Assembly: GCA_963817615.1 (NCBI GenBank)
Contig: CAWFPH010000003.1
Coordinates: 1,116,001 to 1,180,000 of the forward strand
Length of the DNA stretch: 64,000 nucleotides
Direction: 5' to 3'
Source of the DNA: FEN-1219 sp963817615
GTDB taxonomy: Bacteria > Pseudomonadota > Gammaproteobacteria > Steroidobacterales > Rariloculaceae
The notes beneath the pieces are model-generated. The model was given only the letters and a program-made list of their open reading frames with translations, did no database searches and was not told where the DNA came from. Numbering within the stretch: position 1 is the stretch's first letter; every line of letters starts with the position of its first letter. Shown here one piece after another: positions 1 through 9,415 of this stretch. Both the position numbers and the translations under genes were made by a program.

Positions 1-2169
1 GCGCGAAGGCGCGTCGTGCGCGGCGGCAAGGAATGCCGCCTCCCGAAGCTCTCGTTCGATCTGCTGGTTGCGCTCGTGGAAGCGGCGCCCGAGCCCGTGA
101 CCGTCGACTCGCTCATGAGCCGAGTGTGGTCGGGACTCGTGGTGACACCGGAGACGGTGGTGCAGCGCGTGAAACTCCTGCGAGCCGCGCTCGGCGACGA
201 CACGAAACGCCCTCGCTACATCGAAGGCCTGCGCGGCCGCGGCTACCGGCTCGTCGCGCCGGTCGCGACCGTGCCCTGCGGGGAAGCACCGGCCGGCGAG
301 ACGGCGGCGAGCGCCGCGGGGTCGCGTTCCGTCGCCTCGCGCGGGCGTCGGCTGGCGCTTGCGCCGGCGCAGGTGCTCGCAATCGTCGCGGCAGTCGTCG
401 CCTTGGCGGCAGGCGGCTTCGCGTTGAGTCGTCTCGTCTCGGGCGTGCCGTCGACCGCGACGCGCGTGGCCGTGTTGCCGTTCGAGAGCCTCAGTGCGGA
501 TGCCGGCGATGCATTGCTCGCCGACGGCATGCAAGACGAGCTCATCAACGCGCTCGCGGAACGAACTCCGTCGCTCGGCGTGATTGCGCGTACGACGATG
601 ATGACGTACCGCGGGCACCCGCAGGTCACGGCGAGCACGGTCGGCCGCGACCTCGGTGTCGCGTACGTCGTGGCCGCGACCTTGCGGCGAGACGCGGACG
701 GCATCCGCATGACACTGCAGCTCGTCGACGCGAAGACCGATGCGGTGTTGTGGTCGCACGCCTACGATCGCGACCCCTCCGCGATCGCGAGCCTGCGCTC
801 GGTGGCTGCAGCGGACCTCGCGATGCATCTTCCGGCGGCGCGCGTGTCGGCCTCGCCCGCGCCGGCCGCGGCCACGCGCAGTCCCGAGGCTTACGACCGG
901 TATCTGCGGGCGCTCGCGGCGCTCGAGCCGGTGTCCGGCATCTATGCCGCGTGTTGCGGCACGCCCTCGTTGGAGGATCTGCGAAACGTAGAGCAGCTCT
1001 TGACGCAAGCGATCGCGCTCGACCGCGACTTCGCCGATGCCTATGCGGTGCGCGCCGGGATCCGTGGCGCGATCTACGGCTGGAACTTCGACACGAGCGA
1101 AGCGCAGCTCCGTAGCAGTCGCGACGATTTGACGGCTGCCGAGAAGCTTGCGCCGCGCAGCGTGAAGACGCTCGCGGCTCGCGCTTCGTACGAGGCGTGG
1201 ATCGCTCACGATTATGAGCGCGCCGCGCAAATCGTCTCGGACGCGCAGGCCGCCGGTCTCACCGATCCACTGTGGATCGTCGACATGACGGCCGTGCTCA
1301 TTCGTCAGAAGCGAACCGACGAGGCGCTCGCTATCTTGCGCCGCGCGCTCGAGCTCGACCCGAGAAACCCCCTCGTCTCGTACGTCTACGCGAGCGAGCT
1401 CACGTTACTGCACCGCCCGGCCGACGCGCTGCGGGCGATCGCCTTCGGTCTCGCGCAGTCGCCGAACGATCCGGCGCTGCAGCGGTGGAAGGCCGCCGAG
1501 GCGTTCGAGCTCACCGGCGACCGCAGCCGCGTGCTGCCGCTCGCCGAAGCGGCCGCCGCGTCGGCGCCCGCGATCCGCGCCGCGGATTCGGGCCTCCTGC
1601 TCGCATGGGCGTTTCACTTGCTCACGAGTGCCGATCAGACGGCGAGAATTCCGACGCTGCTCGACGAGATCGGCACGCCGACCTTGAGGGCCGAATTCAG
1701 CGGCGCCGGCCGCGAGCCCGTCGCGGCCTTCCGGGGCTGGGCGAGCCTGCTGCTCGGCGACCGGAGCGGCGCCGCGCAGCAAGGACAACGCATCCTCGAC
1801 TTTCTCGCGGCCGGCGAGGACACGCCAGACAACCGGTACTTTCGGCAATTGCTCGCGGCGGAGGCGCATCTGTTCATGGGGGACACGCAGCAAGCCGTTG
1901 CGGAGGCGCGCACAGCCGCCGCGTCGCCCGTGCCCATCGGCTCCGCAGCGGCCTACTTCGACCATTGGATCGCCGCGATCTACGCGTGGGGCGGCGCCGA
2001 GAACGACGCAGTGGAGGTCCTCGACCGGCTCACGAGCGTCTGGCCCGCGGCGGAGCCCGCCGTCGTCGCGCGCAGCCCGCTGTACACGTTGCCGCTTGCG
2101 CACAGCGTGCCTTTTCAGCGCCTGATGCGCCGGCTCGAAGCGGAGATGCACGCGACCCGCGCGGATTGA
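1..2169 (+). CDS. Winged-helix DNA-binding regulator with TolB-like and TPR region (5' end outside window)
   Basis: This is a CadC-type one-component regulator, probably a membrane-anchored transcription factor. The reading frame is open to the first base of the window, so the true start lies upstream. The N-terminal part is a Trans_reg_C winged helix, ending in the typical 'RPRYIEGLRGRGYRLVAPV'. A hydrophobic segment follows near residues 115-140. Then comes a TolB-like 'RVAVLPFESLS' domain, then a long alpha-helical TPR-rich region to the C-terminus. The same architecture recurs at 38653-40419. Targets are unknown; no obvious partner lies downstream, and the next gene starts about 320 bp away. 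The family assignment is firm and the regulated function is unknown. Confidence 0.88.
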   Translation, partial: ARRRVVRGGKECRLPKLSFDLLVALVEAAPEPVTVDSLMSRVWSGLVVTPETVVQRVKLLRAALGDDTKRPRYIEGLRGRGYRLVAPVATVPCGEAPAGETAASAAGSRSVASRGRRLALAPAQVLAIVAAVVALAAGGFALSRLVSGVPSTATRVAVLPFESLSADAGDALLADGMQDELINALAERTPSLGVIARTTMMTYRGHPQVTASTVGRDLGVAYVVAATLRRDADGIRMTLQLVDAKTDAVLWSHAYDRDPSAIASLRSVAAADLAMHLPAARVSASPAPAAATRSPEAYDRYLRALAALEPVSGIYAACCGTPSLEDLRNVEQLLTQAIALDRDFADAYAVRAGIRGAIYGWNFDTSEAQLRSSRDDLTAAEKLAPRSVKTLAARASYEAWIAHDYERAAQIVSDAQAAGLTDPLWIVDMTAVLIRQKRTDEALAILRRALELDPRNPLVSYVYASELTLLHRPADALRAIAFGLAQSPNDPALQRWKAAEAFELTGDRSRVLPLAEAAAASAPAIRAADSGLLLAWAFHLLTSADQTARIPTLLDEIGTPTLRAEFSGAGREPVAAFRGWASLLLGDRSGAAQQGQRILDFLAAGEDTPDNRYFRQLLAAEAHLFMGDTQQAVAEARTAAASPVPIGSAAAYFDHWIAAIYAWGGAENDAVEVLDRLTSVWPAAEPAVVARSPLYTLPLAHSVPFQRLMRRLEAEMHATRAD

Positions 2170-2488
2170 CGGTTCAGCAGCGTTCATGCGGCCTTCACGG
2201 AGGCCTGCCGCCGACAAGAGCAATGTCGGCGGCGGTGCGGGCTGGCAGCCCAGCACCGGCGCCGCCGATGCAGCTCGAAAGAGGCGACTCCGGCGACGAC
2301 GCGTCCCTCGGCGTCACGCAATTTCACCCAAGATTCATGCTCTTCAGCCGCATTCGCGGCAACCTCCTCCGAACACCGAACGGCATTGAGTGGCTGCCGT
2401 CGCGGTCGCCGGTCGAGCGCCGGTGCGGCAAGGCCGGCCCGCGTGTCGACACGACAGGGCCGCACGGCCTGAGGCGAGGAGAACGAGC
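2170..2488. other. Intergenic gap, no gene recognised
   Basis: This stretch separates the winged-helix regulator from the DUF6152-type gene. I see no convincing ORF, RNA or T-run terminator. The last 20 bases contain the purine-rich ribosome binding site (gaggcgaggag) of the next gene. Confidence 0.5.
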
Positions 2489-3043
2489 ATGCACACGAAA
2501 TACGACCCGAATCCGCGCGCCGCACCGCCCATCTCGTCGTACCCCCCGGCGCAACGCAAGCTCGGCTCGCGCTCGCCGCCGGCCGCCGTCCTCGTTCGGC
2601 ACGCTCTCTTCGCAGGACTCTTGTGCGTCGCGCCGGGCGCATACGCACATCACTCCTACGCCATGTTCGATCTTTCGAAGCCCGTCGTCGTCCGAGGCAG
2701 CGTCGCAAAGGTCGAGTGGACCAATCCGCACGTGTTCGTGTGGGTCTACGTGGAGAAGACGAGCGAGCGCGGCAAATACGATCTCTACGCCTTCGAGACG
2801 GACGGAACGGTCCAGCTCATGCATCGCGGCTGGACGAAGCAAACGTTGTCGCCCGGCGAGGCGGTTCGCATCCAGTATTTTCCGTTGCGAGACGGCCGGC
2901 CCGGTGGCGAGCTGATCCGGGCCATCCACGCGGACGGCCACGCGACGGAACCGAGTCCATTGTTGCCGGGCGCTTCTCTGGTCCCGGACATCGCGCGGCA
3001 AGCCGCCGGATCGTCCGGCGATGAGTCGGCTGCATTGCCATGA
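2489..3043 (+). CDS. Exported DUF6152-type protein
   Basis: This is a predicted periplasmic protein of 184 residues and unknown function. The ATG at 2489 is chosen because a GAGGAG-like ribosome binding site precedes it, although the frame is open further upstream. A polar N-terminal stretch is followed by a hydrophobic signal core ending 'CVAPGAYA', and then by the family hallmark 'HHSYAMFD'. The rest is beta-rich, with 'VEWTNPHVFVWVYV' in the middle. DUF6152 proteins commonly begin with this A-HHS motif right after signal cleavage. It is followed closely by another exported protein, so the two are probably co-transcribed. No biochemical role is known. Confidence 0.82.
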   Translation: MHTKYDPNPRAAPPISSYPPAQRKLGSRSPPAAVLVRHALFAGLLCVAPGAYAHHSYAMFDLSKPVVVRGSVAKVEWTNPHVFVWVYVEKTSERGKYDLYAFETDGTVQLMHRGWTKQTLSPGEAVRIQYFPLRDGRPGGELIRAIHADGHATEPSPLLPGASLVPDIARQAAGSSGDESAALP

Positions 3044-3164
3044 CGGCGCTGCGCTCGAGTTGCGATGCGGAACGCCTGCTGCATCGAGTCCAGCTCGACG
3101 GCGGCGGCGGAGGCGGAAGATCCGCGCCGTGATCATTCCAGGCGATCGACAGGAGGTTTGCGCG

Positions 3165-4070
3165 ATGATGATGCGAATCGGTCGGCATGCGCGGCAACGC
3201 GTCACGGCATGCGGTGTCGCGATCGCGGTGCTCGCCGTAGCGCACGACTTGCCGGTGCGCGCCGGCGACCCGACGGAGCACGCGTCGACGCCGGGCATGA
3301 CCTACGACTCGTTGGCGCGGCTGCCCGATTTCAGCGGCTGGTGGTACCCGAGCTATTTCGATGAGCTCGGCGGGCACCCCTTGGGGCCGTCGGGCGCTTA
3401 TGCCCTTGTCATCCTCCAGAACGCCGCACTGAAACCGCTGCTCACGGCGCAAGCCGCGGCGGCGCTCGAGCCGTACGAGAAGTACCTGCAGAGCGCGGCG
3501 GCGAATCTTCGCACCCCGCCCGATCCGTTGGCGTTCGGGCTGAAGCCTGCCGACTACTGCGCGCCGCCCGGCTTCGCAGGCGACAATGGCGGATTCCACG
3601 AGGACATCGAGATCTTGTTCACACCGGGGCGCGTCACGATCACGAACGAAGGCGGACTGATTCGCCGCATCTATCTCGATCGTGAGCTGCCCGCAGATGT
3701 CGACGAGACCAGCACGGGCACTTCGGTCGGGCACTGGGAAGACGGCACGCTCTCCATCGAGACGGTCGGCCTCGATCGCGACAATCAGTTCGGGGGCTTC
3801 GTGAGTCCGTTGAAGCTCGGACGCGACGCCCGGATCGTCGAACGCTTTGCGCTCGGCGGTCCCGACACGCTTAAGATCGAAACGCGGATCACCGCGCCGG
3901 ATCTGGTGACGAAGCCGTTGGAATCCATTGCATACTACCGTCGCGATCGGCAGCACGTGTTCCGCGAGGCCAGCCAATGCGCGAGGCACGACCGCTCGAT
4001 GGACGTGGCCACGGGCGAGCAGCGCTTCGACCTCACGCCGCCGCCCGATTTGCCGCCGCCGCCGCGCTAA
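3165..4070 (+). CDS. Exported protein of unknown function (LPDFSG-W type)
   Basis: This 301-residue protein has a likely Sec signal peptide (basic start, hydrophobic core, cleavage near 'LPVRAGD'). The ATG at 3165 is chosen because AGGAGG lies 8 bases upstream; the open frame extends further back but overlaps the previous gene. After the signal comes 'LARLPDFSGWWYPSY', a motif common in exported hypothetical proteins that sit beside DUF6152 genes. The C-terminus is proline-rich. No catalytic motif is recognised. The close spacing to the upstream gene suggests an operon of two envelope proteins. Confidence 0.75.
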   Translation: MMMRIGRHARQRVTACGVAIAVLAVAHDLPVRAGDPTEHASTPGMTYDSLARLPDFSGWWYPSYFDELGGHPLGPSGAYALVILQNAALKPLLTAQAAAALEPYEKYLQSAAANLRTPPDPLAFGLKPADYCAPPGFAGDNGGFHEDIEILFTPGRVTITNEGGLIRRIYLDRELPADVDETSTGTSVGHWEDGTLSIETVGLDRDNQFGGFVSPLKLGRDARIVERFALGGPDTLKIETRITAPDLVTKPLESIAYYRRDRQHVFREASQCARHDRSMDVATGEQRFDLTPPPDLPPPPR

Positions 4071-4299
4071 CGCCGCGCCCTGGCGAGGAGCAATCATCGA
4101 CACGCCGGCAACAACAGTCTGATCGCAGCTGTCCCACGGCAAGCGGCATGAATACCTGCCGGCGCTTGTCGGATTTCCCCGAACGCTATCAAACGCCCGC
4201 GCTGCAGTGAGGAGCTCGTTGCCCTCCCTCGCGATCTTCAGGCGCGGTGCCGAGCCCGCGCCGCGTCGGCCCGGCGAGGGCCCACGGCCACAGTCGGTA

Positions 4300-4524
4300 T
4301 AATCCGGCGCAGCTATGCGATGTACGTGTTCCACTTGCCGCTGCGCGGCCGTGCAGCACTACGCGAACGACGCGACCTTCTCCGCATCGATCCGTCATCC
4401 GATCTCGATCGCCGTGGGGTGTTTCGTCGTAATCACGATCGCAACGTTCGCTGTCGCCACTGTCAGCTTCGTCGTCCTCGAGCATCCGTTCCTCTCGCTC
4501 AAGGACCGGTGGGCTCCGCGATGA
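4300..4524 (+). pseudogene. 3' remnant of an acyltransferase-3 (OafA-like) gene, frameshifted
   Basis: Only the last transmembrane part of a membrane O-acyltransferase remains. One frame reads 'SYAMYVFHLPL', the typical penultimate helix of acyltransferase family 3. A different frame continues 'HYANDATF' and then a hydrophobic helix ending 'SFVVLEHPFLSLKDR', the classic C-terminus of that family. The switch lies near 4345-4355, so at least one frameshift is present, and the whole upstream 300 or so codons are missing. Its stop codon overlaps the start of the next gene as ATGA at 4521-4524, which suggests that the two were once translationally coupled. Confidence 0.7.
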
Positions 4525-6098
4525 GTCCGCGCGGCCACTGGTTCGGTCCCGAAGGGCGTCCACTCTGCGGCTGGTGGTCGGAACCGCCGCGTGGCAGTCG
4601 TCACGGCGTCGTCGTCCTCGGCTCGATCGGCTACGAGTATTGGTCCGCACATCGCACCGTTCGCACGCTCGCGGAGCGGCTCGCAGAACGCGGGCACTAC
4701 GTTCTTCGTTTCGACTACGACGGCACCGGCGACTCCGCGGGCGAGCCATGGGATTCCGATCGGGTCGCGCAATGGAGGGCGAGCGTCGTCGCCGCCGTCG
4801 CGGAGCTCCGCGCGCGCGGCGTCGAGCACGTGACCTTGGTCGGTCTTCGGTTCGGCGGCTCGCTCGCGCTCGCGCTCGGTGCCGACGTCAAAGCGGATCG
4901 CGTCGTCGCCTGGGCCCCGGTGATTTCGGGGAAGCGCTTCGCACGCGAGATCAAGATGCTCGCGCTGCCGGTGCCGGGCCGCGAGAACGTGACCGCGTTC
5001 GCGGGCACCGTCTTCACTCCCGAGACGTCGAGCGCGCTCGGAAAGGTCGAGCTCGAGAAGCTCGCCCAGCGTCCGGCCGACAAGGTCCTCGTCGTCGCCG
5101 CGTCCGGCATCGAGAAGCTGGCGGCGCATCTGACGGAGCTCGGCAGCGAAACGGAGACGTGCGCGATCGAAGGCTCGCGAACCGCGCTCGAGGTGCCCGC
5201 GGAAGACGCCGTTGTGCCGGTCGCGATCGTCGATCACATCGCGGCGTGGGTCGGCGACGCACCGGAGGCGTCGCCGCTCCCGCTCACGATCCGTTCCGAA
5301 GCGCGGCTCGGTGACGTCACCGAGTCGTTCGTCGATCTCGCCGGCCTCGCCGGAATCGAGACGCGTCACTCGAGCAGTGCCGAAACGGCGGTCGTCTTCT
5401 TGAACTCGGGGTCGGAGGTGCACATCGGTCCGGGCGGCGCCTGGGTCGAATACGCACGGGCTCTCGCCGGGCGCGACATGGCGGTGTTTCGCGTCGACTG
5501 GAGCGGCTGGGGAGAGAGCCCGGATCGAGGTCACGCGCCAGGGCGTCCGTACGATCAACACGCCGTCGCCGAGACGGTCGAGATCGTGGGCGCGGTGCGT
5601 GCGCGCGGCTTTGCTCGTGTCTTGCTCGCTGGTCTTTGCGCCGGCGCGTGGATGGCGGTGCAGGCGGCGCTGCGCACGGAAGTCGACGGCGTGATCGCGA
5701 TCAATCCGCAGCTCTACTGGAACGTCGGCGATCCGGTCGAAGCGCTGATCGCGGACACGCGCAAGCGTCGCCTGCCGATCCGAGAACGCGACGAGCGCCT
5801 GCGGCAGTATCACGTCTGGTCGGCGCTCGATCTCGTCGGTGTGCGGCCGCCGGCCGCGCGCTGGCTGAATGGCCTGACGCGGTCGAAGACGCCGTCGCTG
5901 ATGCTCTTCGCCGCCGGAGACGACGGGCTCGAGTACCTCGAGACGCGAGTCGCGCGGCGACTGCGGCAGGAGCTTCGCGCCGGCTTCGTGCGCATCGAGC
6001 AAATCGCCGACATCGACCATCAGATGTATTGGCTGTGGCGTCGCCCGAACGTGATCGCCGCGATGAGACAGTTCGTCGGCGCGCTGGCGAAGAATTGA
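4521..6098 (+). CDS. Two-domain alpha/beta hydrolase-like protein
   Basis: This 525-residue protein is made of two alpha/beta-hydrolase-like halves. The first (residues 25-240) has 'LRFDYDGTGDSAG' and a nucleophile-elbow position reading GLRFG (108-112), with Arg where Ser is expected. The second (285-525) has 'VFRVDWSGWGES' and an elbow GLCAG (371-375) with Cys as the candidate nucleophile, plus 'DIDHQMYW' near the end as a possible catalytic His. Related proteins occur in exopolysaccharide and acyl-transfer loci. The start ATG overlaps the stop of the acyltransferase remnant, so this may be the surviving half of an acyl-transfer pair. Substrate is unknown. Confidence 0.78.
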   Translation: MSPRGHWFGPEGRPLCGWWSEPPRGSRHGVVVLGSIGYEYWSAHRTVRTLAERLAERGHYVLRFDYDGTGDSAGEPWDSDRVAQWRASVVAAVAELRARGVEHVTLVGLRFGGSLALALGADVKADRVVAWAPVISGKRFAREIKMLALPVPGRENVTAFAGTVFTPETSSALGKVELEKLAQRPADKVLVVAASGIEKLAAHLTELGSETETCAIEGSRTALEVPAEDAVVPVAIVDHIAAWVGDAPEASPLPLTIRSEARLGDVTESFVDLAGLAGIETRHSSSAETAVVFLNSGSEVHIGPGGAWVEYARALAGRDMAVFRVDWSGWGESPDRGHAPGRPYDQHAVAETVEIVGAVRARGFARVLLAGLCAGAWMAVQAALRTEVDGVIAINPQLYWNVGDPVEALIADTRKRRLPIRERDERLRQYHVWSALDLVGVRPPAARWLNGLTRSKTPSLMLFAAGDDGLEYLETRVARRLRQELRAGFVRIEQIADIDHQMYWLWRRPNVIAAMRQFVGALAKN

Positions 6099-6156
6099 GG
6101 GAACCGTGACGCTACAGGAGATGGGCGGCGTACTTCCCCAAAACGCGGATCGGACG

Positions 6157-8131
6157 TCAGGGAAGCGCCAGCGCGATGAGCTCGCCGGGATGATCGCTGC
6201 CGGACACGGCGACGACGATGTACTGCTTGCCGCCGGCCATGTAGGTCATCGGCGCATCGCTGACGCCTGCGGGCAGCTCCATCTCCCAGACGATCTTGCC
6301 GGTCGTCTTGTCGAACGCCCGGAACATCTTGCCGCCGTAATTGCCCCCCGGGCGGTAGACCCACGCCCGTGTCGCTGCCCTCCCCCATGAAGACGAACGA
6401 CTTGGTCACGAGCGCGGCCAAGCGCCCGGGTTTGCCGAGCGGCGGCAGATCCAGACCCGCGAAGGCCGGGTGGTGGCGCAGGCCGTCCCCATTGGCGACC
6501 GACCAGCGAATCGTGCCGTGGTCCAAGTCGATGGCCACCAGACGCGAATAGGGTGGCTTGAAGGGATCGGGCAGGCCGCGCGGCCCGAAGGGCCACGGCA
6601 CGCGATGCTTGACGTACGGCAACGTCGAGTCTGGATTCTCGGACGGCCCCAACGCGATCACGGTCGGCATGTGGGCCGACGGCACGTAGAGCGTGTCCGT
6701 CTCCGGATCGAACGCTGCCCCGCCCCAATCGGCGCCGCCGTTGGTGCCAGGCACCAGCAGCGTGCCTTTGGGCGTCTCGGGGTTGTCGAGCAGGACCGGA
6801 GGCGTGTAAAGCGGCCCGTACGCGTAGCCCTTGAGAACAGCCAACGCCTCGGCCTTGAGCTCGGGCGTGAAGTCGATGACGTCGGCTGCGGTGACGCCCT
6901 GCTGGTCGAAGGGCGGCGGCTTGGTCGGAAACGGCTGTGTCGGCGAGTACCGCTCGCCGGGCACGTTGCCTTGCGGCACGGGGCGTTCCTCGATCGGCCA
7001 CACCGGCGCGCCGGTCTCACGGTTCAGCACGAAGACGAAGGCCTGTTTGGTCACCTGCGCCAGCGCCTTGATCGGGTGCCCATCGACCGTGATGTCGGCG
7101 AGCACGGGCGGCGCCGGCAGATCGTAGTCCCATATGCCGTGATGCAGAGTCTGGAAGTGCCACACGCGCTTGCCCGTCGTCGCGTCGAGCGCCACGATCG
7201 ACTCGGCGTACAGGTTGTCGCCCGGGCGGGTCCCGCCGTAGTAGTCGCCGGTGGCCTCCTCGGTGGGAAGATACACGTACCCGAGCTCCTCGTCGGCGCC
7301 GAGCACCGTCCAGGAACCGCTGTTGCCCGAGTAGCTCCACGAATTGTCGAGCCACGTCTCGTTGCCGGGCTCGCCTGCGCGCGGCACGACGTGGAACGTC
7401 CACAACAGCGCACCCGTGCGCACGTCGTAGCCGCGCACGTCGTCGGGCGGCATCACCTTCGGGGCCAGTTGGCCCTCGCTCAAGATGTCGGTCGCCGGCG
7501 CCGGCACGCCGGCGACGACAATCACGTCCCGGACGACCATCGGGCCGCTCGACCATCGCCAACCCATGACGGGACGCTCGAAGCCCAGCGTGAGGTCGAC
7601 CTGACCACCGTCGCCGAAGTCCGGATAACGCTTGCCGGTCTTCGCATCGAGCGCAACCAAGCTGGCCCCGACATTGGCGATGACGCGAGCATCGGTGCCG
7701 TCGGTCCAGTAGGCAAGGCTCCGCGTGGAACCGCCGCGCATGGGTCCCGTGCCGTCGGCCCGCGGCGGGAGATGGTCGTACCACACCGTCTTTCCCGTAG
7801 TCGGATCGAGCGCCACTACGGCGCCGACGACGGAGCTCATGTAGAGCAGACCGCCGACCATGAGCGGCGTGTGCTCGAAATTGCGCGGCCCCGATGTGTT
7901 CGGGAAGGTCGCCGCAAGCTCCTCCGGCATCCCCGAGCGGCGCCACGCGATCCGCAAGCGGCCGATGGTGTCGCGATTGATCTGGTCGAGCGGCGAGTAC
8001 TTCGTGCCGGCCTTGTCGCCGCCGTACGCAGGCCATTCTCCAGTGGGGCCTTTGTTGCCGCTCGTGCATGCCGCCGTTACGGCGGCGAATGCGACTACCG
8101 CGACAAAACCGCTGAGCAGCGTGCGGTGCAT
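6157..8131 (-). CDS. PQQ-dependent dehydrogenase, exported; one frameshift near the C-terminus
   Basis: This is a quinoprotein dehydrogenase (eight-bladed PQQ propeller) acting in the periplasm on an alcohol or sugar. It has a strong AAGGAG ribosome binding site and an N-terminal signal with a possible lipid-attachment Cys22. Propeller repeats are visible as 'GKTVWYDH', 'GKRVWHFQT' and 'GAPVWPIEERPVP'. The frame is intact to about residue 595. At the C6 run 6344-6349 one extra base shifts the frame. Removing one base restores 'GGNYGGKMFRAFDKTTG' and ends at the stop codon 6157-6159 (about 657 residues). Without correction the protein would run on in a nonsense tail to 6020. No cytochrome domain is present. 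Confidence 0.85.
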
Positions 8132-8257
8132 GTGGCTCTCCTTACGCTCTAGTGGAGATCGACGGAAGCGGTAAAGCTGACCTGACGATGCTCGTGCGTA
8201 CGAGCTCGGATGCGGTGAACATCGATCGGGCCCAGGGCACCGAATGCCGGCGTCTGG

Positions 8258-9283
8258 TTACCTTCGCTCGGCCTGCGCTGCGTCCACCACCAAAATGATC
8301 TTCCCTTCGGCGTGGCCGGCCATGCTGTAGGCCTGTGCCTGAGACGCATCGGCGAGCGGGAATGATTTGTCGATGTTGACCTCGAGCTTGCCGGCGCTCG
8401 CCAGCGACGCGACTTGCTCATAGACGCGGCGCGCGACGTCGGCGGCACTGCGATACGGAGCGCAGATCAAACCCGCTTTCGCGCACTGCGCGTCGAGGTC
8501 GTGGTCCCCCGTGCTGATAAAGCGGCCGCCGCGAGGCAGCGTGCTCATCGCTTGGATCGCGGTTTCCCCGCCGACCGTATCGATCGCGACATCCACGCGC
8601 CCGACCTGCGTTGCGAAATCGACCTTCGTGTAGTCGATCACCTGATCCACGCCGATGGAGCGTAGATAGTCGTTGTGGCGTGCCGAAGCCGTGCCGATCA
8701 CGTAGGCGCCTCTGGCCTTGGCCGCTTGCGCCGCAGCGCTGCCGACGCCGCCCGCGACGCCGGTGATCAAGACGCGTTGTCCTTTCGCGACCTCGGTGGC
8801 ATCGACGACCCTGACACCGGTCACGGTCGCGATCCCTAAGCCGGCTGCCTGCGCATACGTCATGTTGGCAGGCTTGCGCACGACGTTCGCGACGGCGGCC
8901 ACCGCATACTCGGCATAAGCACCATTGAGAAGACCGCGACGTCGAACCGCGATGCCGAATACCGGGTCGCCGATGCTGAAACCCTTCGCGCCCTCGCCGA
9001 GCGCTGCGACGACTCCCGCCACGTCGCCGCCGGGAATCCGATCGTCCGCAGGTGCACCACTCTTCCAGTCCGCCGGATTCACGGCTGCCGCGTAGATGTG
9101 GATCAGAACTTCATTGGCGGCAGGCGTGGGCACCGGCACGGTCTGCAGCGGCAGCGCATCGCTGCCGGCCTTTTGCAGAATGGCCTGCTGCTCCTTCGGC
9201 GGAACGGCCTGCGCCGGAGCCAGACAAGCAGCGAACAGACCGGCGATCGCCAGATGCCACAGCAGCGAGATGCGTGAGTTCAT
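8258..9283 (-). CDS. Zinc-independent MDR-family NADP oxidoreductase with N-terminal signal peptide
   Basis: This is a medium-chain reductase/dehydrogenase of the quinone-oxidoreductase type, 341 residues. The GroES-like half includes 'AAAVNPADWKSG'. The nucleotide-binding half contains TGVAGGVG (174-181), the usual AxxGxxG-type NADPH loop. Odd feature: the protein begins with a clear Sec signal peptide (Arg4, hydrophobic core, 'APAQA' cleavage near 26), although family members are normally cytoplasmic and NADPH is not available in the periplasm. It lies downstream of the MFS transporter and upstream of the PQQ dehydrogenase on the same strand. Substrate is unknown. Confidence 0.85.
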   Translation of the reverse strand: MNSRISLLWHLAIAGLFAACLAPAQAVPPKEQQAILQKAGSDALPLQTVPVPTPAANEVLIHIYAAAVNPADWKSGAPADDRIPGGDVAGVVAALGEGAKGFSIGDPVFGIAVRRRGLLNGAYAEYAVAAVANVVRKPANMTYAQAAGLGIATVTGVRVVDATEVAKGQRVLITGVAGGVGSAAAQAAKARGAYVIGTASARHNDYLRSIGVDQVIDYTKVDFATQVGRVDVAIDTVGGETAIQAMSTLPRGGRFISTGDHDLDAQCAKAGLICAPYRSAADVARRVYEQVASLASAGKLEVNIDKSFPLADASQAQAYSMAGHAEGKIILVVDAAQAERR

Positions 9284-9415
9284 GTCGGTCCTATATTGAA
9301 AACCAAGAGGCAGTCACTGATTGCGAGAAGGATGTGCTCGAGTCGTTCGTCCGCCTTCTCCTGAACTTGAGAGAGGGTCTGGGCCAAATCCGGCGGCGGC
9401 AGGCCCCTGTGCCAG

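Noticed and set aside
1405..2256. Long minus-strand frame opposite the first regulator gene.
   Set aside because: Arg/Ala-rich shadow with no motif. The plus-strand frame has winged-helix, TolB-like and TPR features.
6344..6349. Programmed ribosomal frameshifting at the C6 (G6 on the coding strand) of the PQQ dehydrogenase.
   Set aside because: A +1 shift would be needed, no stop codon or stimulatory structure is evident at the site, and this gene family is not known to use recoding.
6470..8152. A 560-codon plus-strand frame opposite the PQQ dehydrogenase.
   Set aside because: Composition is Arg/His-rich with no domain; it mirrors the codon bias of the real minus-strand gene.
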